Shown here: piece by piece, positions 60,504 to 64,000 of the stretch
Position numbering within the stretch: the stretch's first letter is position 1
Layout of the letters: each line of letters opens with the position of its first letter
Program-made: the position numbers and the translations under genes
Notes under the pieces: model-generated
What the model was told of the DNA's origin: nothing
Database searches by the model: none
Seen by the model: only the letters and a program-made list of their open reading frames with translations
Source: Lutraria lutraria
Taxonomy: Eukaryota; Mollusca; Bivalvia; Venerida; Mactridae
Direction: 5' to 3'
Assembly (NCBI GenBank): GCA_964023205.1
Contig: OZ026844.1
Location: 36,813,326-36,877,325, forward strand
Length of the DNA stretch: 64,000 nt

Positions 60504-61405
60504 CTATGGTGGCTGATTTCTGCCATTTCATATCTTCGTGTGTTCGCCCCTAGAAGTCGAAGCACGACGACACGAACACACGACAAATTGCTCATTTATC
60601 GTGTCTTCGCCTTCGACCTTAGAGGGCGAATACACGAACACACGAAATATTGAAGGCGAAATAACGATATTTTGATAGGCGAACACACGAAATCTTTTCT
60701 TGTATAGTTTCGTGTCGGCGGGTATGAAATCTTCGTATCGGCGCCCTATATTCGTCGTGTGTTCGTGTCTTCGCATAGACAGGCGAAAGGCGAAGACACG
60801 ACAATAGGCTAATTATCGTGTCTTCGTGTAGTCGTGCTTCGCCCCGAAGGACGAAGACACGAACACACGATAATGTGCGATATTTCGTGTCGTCGTGTCT
60901 TCGCCTTCCGGTAGACATGCGCAGAACCATAAATCTGGTCCACCGTGTAATAGTTTTGCAGTTCAATACTATCTGTAATGGTTCTGCGCATGTCTACCGG
61001 AAGGCGAAGACACGACGACACGAAACCTTGCACATTATCGTGCGTTCGTGTCTTCGTCCTTCGGGGCGAAGCACGCCGGCACGACGACACGATAATGTGC
61101 AATGTTTCGTATCGTCGTGTCTTCGCCTTTCGAGGCGAATACACGAACACACGACAAATATAGGGCGCCGATACGACGATTTCATACCCGCCGACACGAA
61201 ACTCTACAAGAGTAGATTTCGTGTGTTCGCCTATCAAAATTTCGTTATTTCGCCTTCAATATTTCGTGTCTTCGTGTGTTCGCCCTCTAAGGTCGAAGGC
61301 GAAGACACGACAAATGATCAATTTATCGTGTGTTCGTGTCGGCGTGCTTCGACTTTTTGGGGCGAACACACGAAGATATGAAATGGCAGAAATCAGCCAC
61401 CATAG
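60504..61405. mobile_element. 902-bp near-perfect palindrome (foldback-type element)
   Basis: The left arm (60504-60930) is the near-exact reverse complement of the right arm (60978-61405). The outer 47 bp (60504-60550 against 61359-61405) and the inner 48 or so bp match perfectly. The middle has small indels and substitutions. A 47-bp AT-richer loop (60931-60977) separates the arms. The termini read CTATGGTGGC...GCCACCATAG and GTAT occurs directly outside both ends (60500-60503 and 61406-61409), a candidate 4-bp target-site duplication. The arms are CpG-dense in AT-rich DNA and built from words such as CGTGTCTTCG, CGTGTGTTCG and their complements. Overlapping long frames (for example 60818-61381) arise because these words lack stop codons. 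There is no transposase, so it is non-autonomous. The family is not recognised. Confidence 0.88.
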
Positions 61406-61645
61406 GTATCCCTTCATTATATTGTCCGTGTTTTGAATTGTTTACTTCGCAATCATTCCGCCAAATTAGTTTTAGAGTTACAAGGTTAAATAATCCCTAA
61501 TGACACAGCTTATAACGGAGCAACCTGAAACGTTTTTCTAAAACAATATGACATATTTCATGGTGACATCTAACAAATAATTATAAAATATACACAAAAG
61601 CATGTTTATCGATCACATTGTAGTTTGCCAAGAATCTTGGCATTG

Positions 61646-61710
61646 AGACGTTGACAGAGGTATGTGTGGATTGGAAAGGAACGACAACTCTGGATAGAGA
61701 TTGGACTAAG
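61646..61710 (-). repeat. outer inverted repeat, right copy
   Basis: Reverse complement partner of 60281-60346. Sequence between these outer copies and the 902-bp palindrome shows no obvious pairing. Confidence 0.8.
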
Positions 61711-61717
61711 GCCCGAA

Positions 61718-61729
61718 CCCCCCCCCCCC
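61718..61729 (+). repeat. poly-C run (12 C)
   Basis: A C tract followed by TCTCTGTCTCTCC. Likely length-variable. Confidence 0.85.
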
Positions 61730-61868
61730 TCTCTGTCTCTCCTGGTTCATATAGACCTGATATTTGTATAAATATATACATATACATTACTACTGGTTTA
61801 GCAAGGATAAAACGCACCCCTAGTAATTAAACAATGAGAAAAAAAACACGAGATGAGTATCTTTGTTA

Positions 61869-61874
61869 TTTATT
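61869..61874 (-). terminator. candidate SDR-B polyadenylation signal
   Basis: AATAAA on the minus strand, about 237 bp after the SDR-B stop codon. Confidence 0.45.
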
Positions 61875-62110
61875 CAAATATTCTGGATATCCAAATACAT
61901 AATATACATCCACCAAGTTCATTATGTACATCTGTATCATAAACTATCACTCTGTCACCAGTATTTATCAAGTTTCTTAAGACATCATTTATAGCATACA
62001 GTATAATATATCTGTTTGAGCAACTTTTTGAAAAAAAAGATCGTAGTATCATGAATGAGTATGTGTCAAATCTGAAGCGCAAACATCAACGATTCCGACC
62101 AGCCATCGAT

Positions 62111-62341
62111 CTACCAACCAATCAAATCTCCTCTTACACCGTGGTAAAATTTCCCAGAACCCTCCTCTCCTTCTAGCTTTCCCACGACAGTCATCATTCC
62201 CTTCATACATTCTTCAGTAGATATTAGAGCATTAGGTCCGCCCATGTCTGTCTTCACCCAACCTGGATGAATGGCGGTACACAAAATGCCGTCTGCTTTT
62301 AAATCAATACTCAAATTCGATGTTATCATGTTCAAAGCAGC
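62111..62341 (-). CDS. SDR-B exon 5 (last)
   Basis: Encodes AALNMITSNLSIDLKADGIL, IHPGWVKTDMGGPNAL and ends with TAG. Acceptor TTCTCAG. Confidence 0.93.
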   Translation of the reverse strand, partial: AALNMITSNLSIDLKADGILCTAIHPGWVKTDMGGPNALISTEECMKGMMTVVGKLEGEEGSGKFYHGVRGDLIGW

Positions 62342-63665
62342 CTGAGAAGAGACAATAAGTATTCAAACTTTATTATTGTCCTTAATTTTAGTATAGAATG
62401 ATGTTCATTAATAATATGGAGAAAACAGACCAATGCACCTTTTTACCCATTGTTTTGTCTGTGTCAACTGATAGTTAGATATGAGCTTTTTCTACCTAAA
62501 TTGTTAAAAAATTCTCCATTGAATCAACTTGAATAAATACCGACTACCACACACTTTCACAAATGTTAAATGATGCTGTCCAGCAAATTTACTGATATCT
62601 AAAATAATTATATATCCTACCTTTGATGCTCTGTACGGGTACCTCCCTCCTGAAGAGTTCTCTGAAATGGAAGCCACACCCGTTGATACGTTGATAATTG
62701 CTGATTTGTTACAAGACATGGGTTGGTCGGGATACTGGCTAGCTGCTTGTTTCAACAACGGTAAAAACGTCTACAAGTAAAAAATATACAATGTACTAAT
62801 TTAAAATATACCTTATAGAAACATAAACAAGAATGAAAGAAAGTGTAAATACTGTACGTTCTTACTTGTTACCACGACAACGTACAGTACATGTACCTCT
62901 AGCAACATGACCAAAGGCTTTATCACAGTTGCTGATTTATTTCATTTAATGTGACACTACAAGACATAGGTTATACATACCTGCGCCATCATCAGTGGTC
63001 CAATTGCGTTTACTTCATAACATGTTCGCATTCGTTCTCTAGTTACCTCCCCTATATTTGCTCGATCTACAACACCACTGTTGTTAATAATAAGATTCAA
63101 GCCATCTTCTTTCACCATTGTTTGCACAGCATCCTTGGCTCTCTCAACAGCGCCCTGATCAGTTACGTCTGAAGTACATTTCTATGTTAAAACATTTTGT
63201 TCCAAACATCATTTAATGGTTACATTATTCAATGTTATTATTTTTCTATACTTCTCAATATCTCCGAGCATTTATATCATGTACATGTATATACTAAAGT
63301 AATTCAAAAGAGTCATTAATTACCTGTCAAGTTTAGTTTAACAAATACTTGCAGACTGTTAGAGTAAAAACAACTGTAAATGTATTCAGATCAAGGTTTC
63401 AAAAAGATTCATCAAGGCTCCGACCCGTGAGATAAAGGGGGGGGGGGGGGGTAAGTTTTGACTGACAGATTTGCAAATTTGCTCAAACTTTATGTATTAG
63501 TTAGGTGCATTCATTTAAGAGTAAATTTGTTGCGTGGACTGATACCTGTGTCCAGTTGCGATGTTAACGCGTGTTTATACATACATGTTAAAATGGTAGT
63601 ATGATGGACATACCTATTTGAAGAACTCTCACCGATGGATGGTTTTGTGCGACTTCATTGAGATC
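62111..63665 (-). CDS. SDR-B: sniffer/C-factor-type short-chain dehydrogenase, first exon off window
   Basis: Tandem paralog of SDR-A. Exons 2-5 are present: 63665-63614, 63168-62981, 62770-62621 and 62341-62111, with lengths and phases identical to SDR-A. They encode about 206 residues including DVTD, NNSG, INVSTG, the intact active site YPYRASK (Tyr codon 62635-62633), HPGWVKTDMGG and a C-terminus ending GDLIGW. The first exon with the TGxxxGxG motif is not found up to 64000 and should lie beyond. It is predicted to be an active NAD(P)H-dependent carbonyl reductase; substrate unknown. NNSG in both copies shows that change is not specific to SDR-A. Confidence 0.9.
62621..62770 (-). CDS. SDR-B exon 4 (active-site exon)
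   Basis: Encodes TFLPLLKQAASQYPDQPMSC, INVSTGVASISENSSGG and RYPYRASK. Catalytic Tyr and Lys present. Acceptor CTTGTAG, donor AAAG|GTAGGA. Confidence 0.93.
62981..63168 (-). CDS. SDR-B exon 3
   Basis: Encodes DVTDQGAVERAKDAVQTMV, LNLIINNSG and VTRERMRTCYEVNAIGPLMM. Acceptor TACTTCAG, donor GCAG|GTATGT. Confidence 0.92.
63437..63451 (+). repeat. poly-G run (15 G) in SDR-B intron
   Basis: An uninterrupted G tract inside the intron between SDR-B exons 2 and 3. It is a C tract in the transcript. Confidence 0.9.
63614..63665 (-). CDS. SDR-B exon 2
   Basis: Encodes DLNEVAQNHPSVRVLQI. 52 nt. Acceptor TTTTCCAG, donor ATAG|GTATGT. Confidence 0.9.
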
Positions 63666-64000
63666 CTGGAAAAAATATCAGTTAATTAAGTATGAACTGC
63701 GTGACAGCCTGTGGCGCCAAATTGAGTGTACACACATGTAATGTCATTCTACAATGATAAGTTCATTTCAATATGACGACTGACTGTTGGATAAAGATGT
63801 GGTCTTAATATCCATGCTTCATTGTAGGCTATACATGTTGTACATGCCGTAGTTATGTATATCTTGCGCATCAAAATGGAGACTAATTTTGGCGTTGACA
63901 ATGTATGAGTCATTGATTTAAAAACCACTATCGTTGCTGATTATCGCGATTTACACATGTAATTTAACATGTATTCATATGCAGCATGTATGTCAGACAG
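63666..64000 (-). other. SDR-B intron 1 (partial)
   Basis: No exon 1 signature (TGxxxGxG) is found on the minus strand before the window end. Confidence 0.7.

Noticed and set aside
60818..61381. 187-codon + frame and overlapping minus frames (60809-61237, 60619-60966) in the palindrome
   Set aside because: Low-complexity Arg/Ser/Thr/His peptides appear in several frames on both strands because the repeated CGTGT/TTCG words contain no stop codons. There is no domain, and palindromy makes the same peptide on both strands.

Overview
This is eukaryotic nuclear DNA: very AT-rich, mostly non-coding, with multi-exon genes and GT-AG introns. The organism is most likely a mollusc, probably a bivalve. 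This is an inference from the protein families, from dispersed AAAGGGAGATAAT-type motifs, from short palindromic MITE-like repeats ending in ACAGTCAAACCTGTG, and from a degenerate tRNA-type SINE whose 3' end resembles molluscan SINEs. No species can be named from the sequence alone.

Region 1 (1-21442). A short stretch at 1201-1299 may be the last coding exon of an unidentified upstream gene. The rest is non-coding and holds a degenerate SINE, hairpins and MITEs. One weak candidate for a distal IQSEC first exon lies at 7033-7067.

Region 2 (21443-about 55000, + strand). One IQSEC/BRAG family gene (Drosophila schizo/loner) occupies this region. Its protein has an IQ motif, a SEC7 domain (Arf guanine-nucleotide exchange) and a PH domain. 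Twelve common coding exons (32372-52832) could be joined in a continuous frame. Two supported alternative first coding exons (21443-21582 and 31434-31705) both end in the phase needed by the acceptor at 32372. The 31434 form predicts 1070 aa and the 21443 form 1026 aa. Notable details are a 33-nt exon carrying the predicted catalytic glutamate, a possible 3-nt microexon (GAG, 52441-52443), and a C-terminus ending GTEV that fits a class I PDZ ligand.

Region 3 (55000-64000, mainly - strand). Two tandem short-chain dehydrogenase/reductase genes of the sniffer/C-factor type share identical lengths for exons 2-5 (52, 188, 150 and 231 nt). SDR-A (59393-56815) is complete at 251 aa, but its catalytic tyrosine position is glutamine (YPQRVSK). 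SDR-B runs off the window end before its first exon and keeps the tyrosine (YPYRASK). SDR-A may therefore be a pseudoenzyme beside an active paralog.

Between the two SDR genes lies the most unusual structure in the window: a 902-bp, CpG-dense, near-perfect palindrome (60504-61405). It has 47-bp perfect termini, a 47-bp loop and a candidate 4-bp GTAT target-site duplication. Its arms are built from a few repeated CGTGT/TTCG-type words. A second, older inverted pair (60281-60346 and 61646-61710) flanks it. It looks like a foldback-type non-autonomous mobile element and I do not recognise its family.
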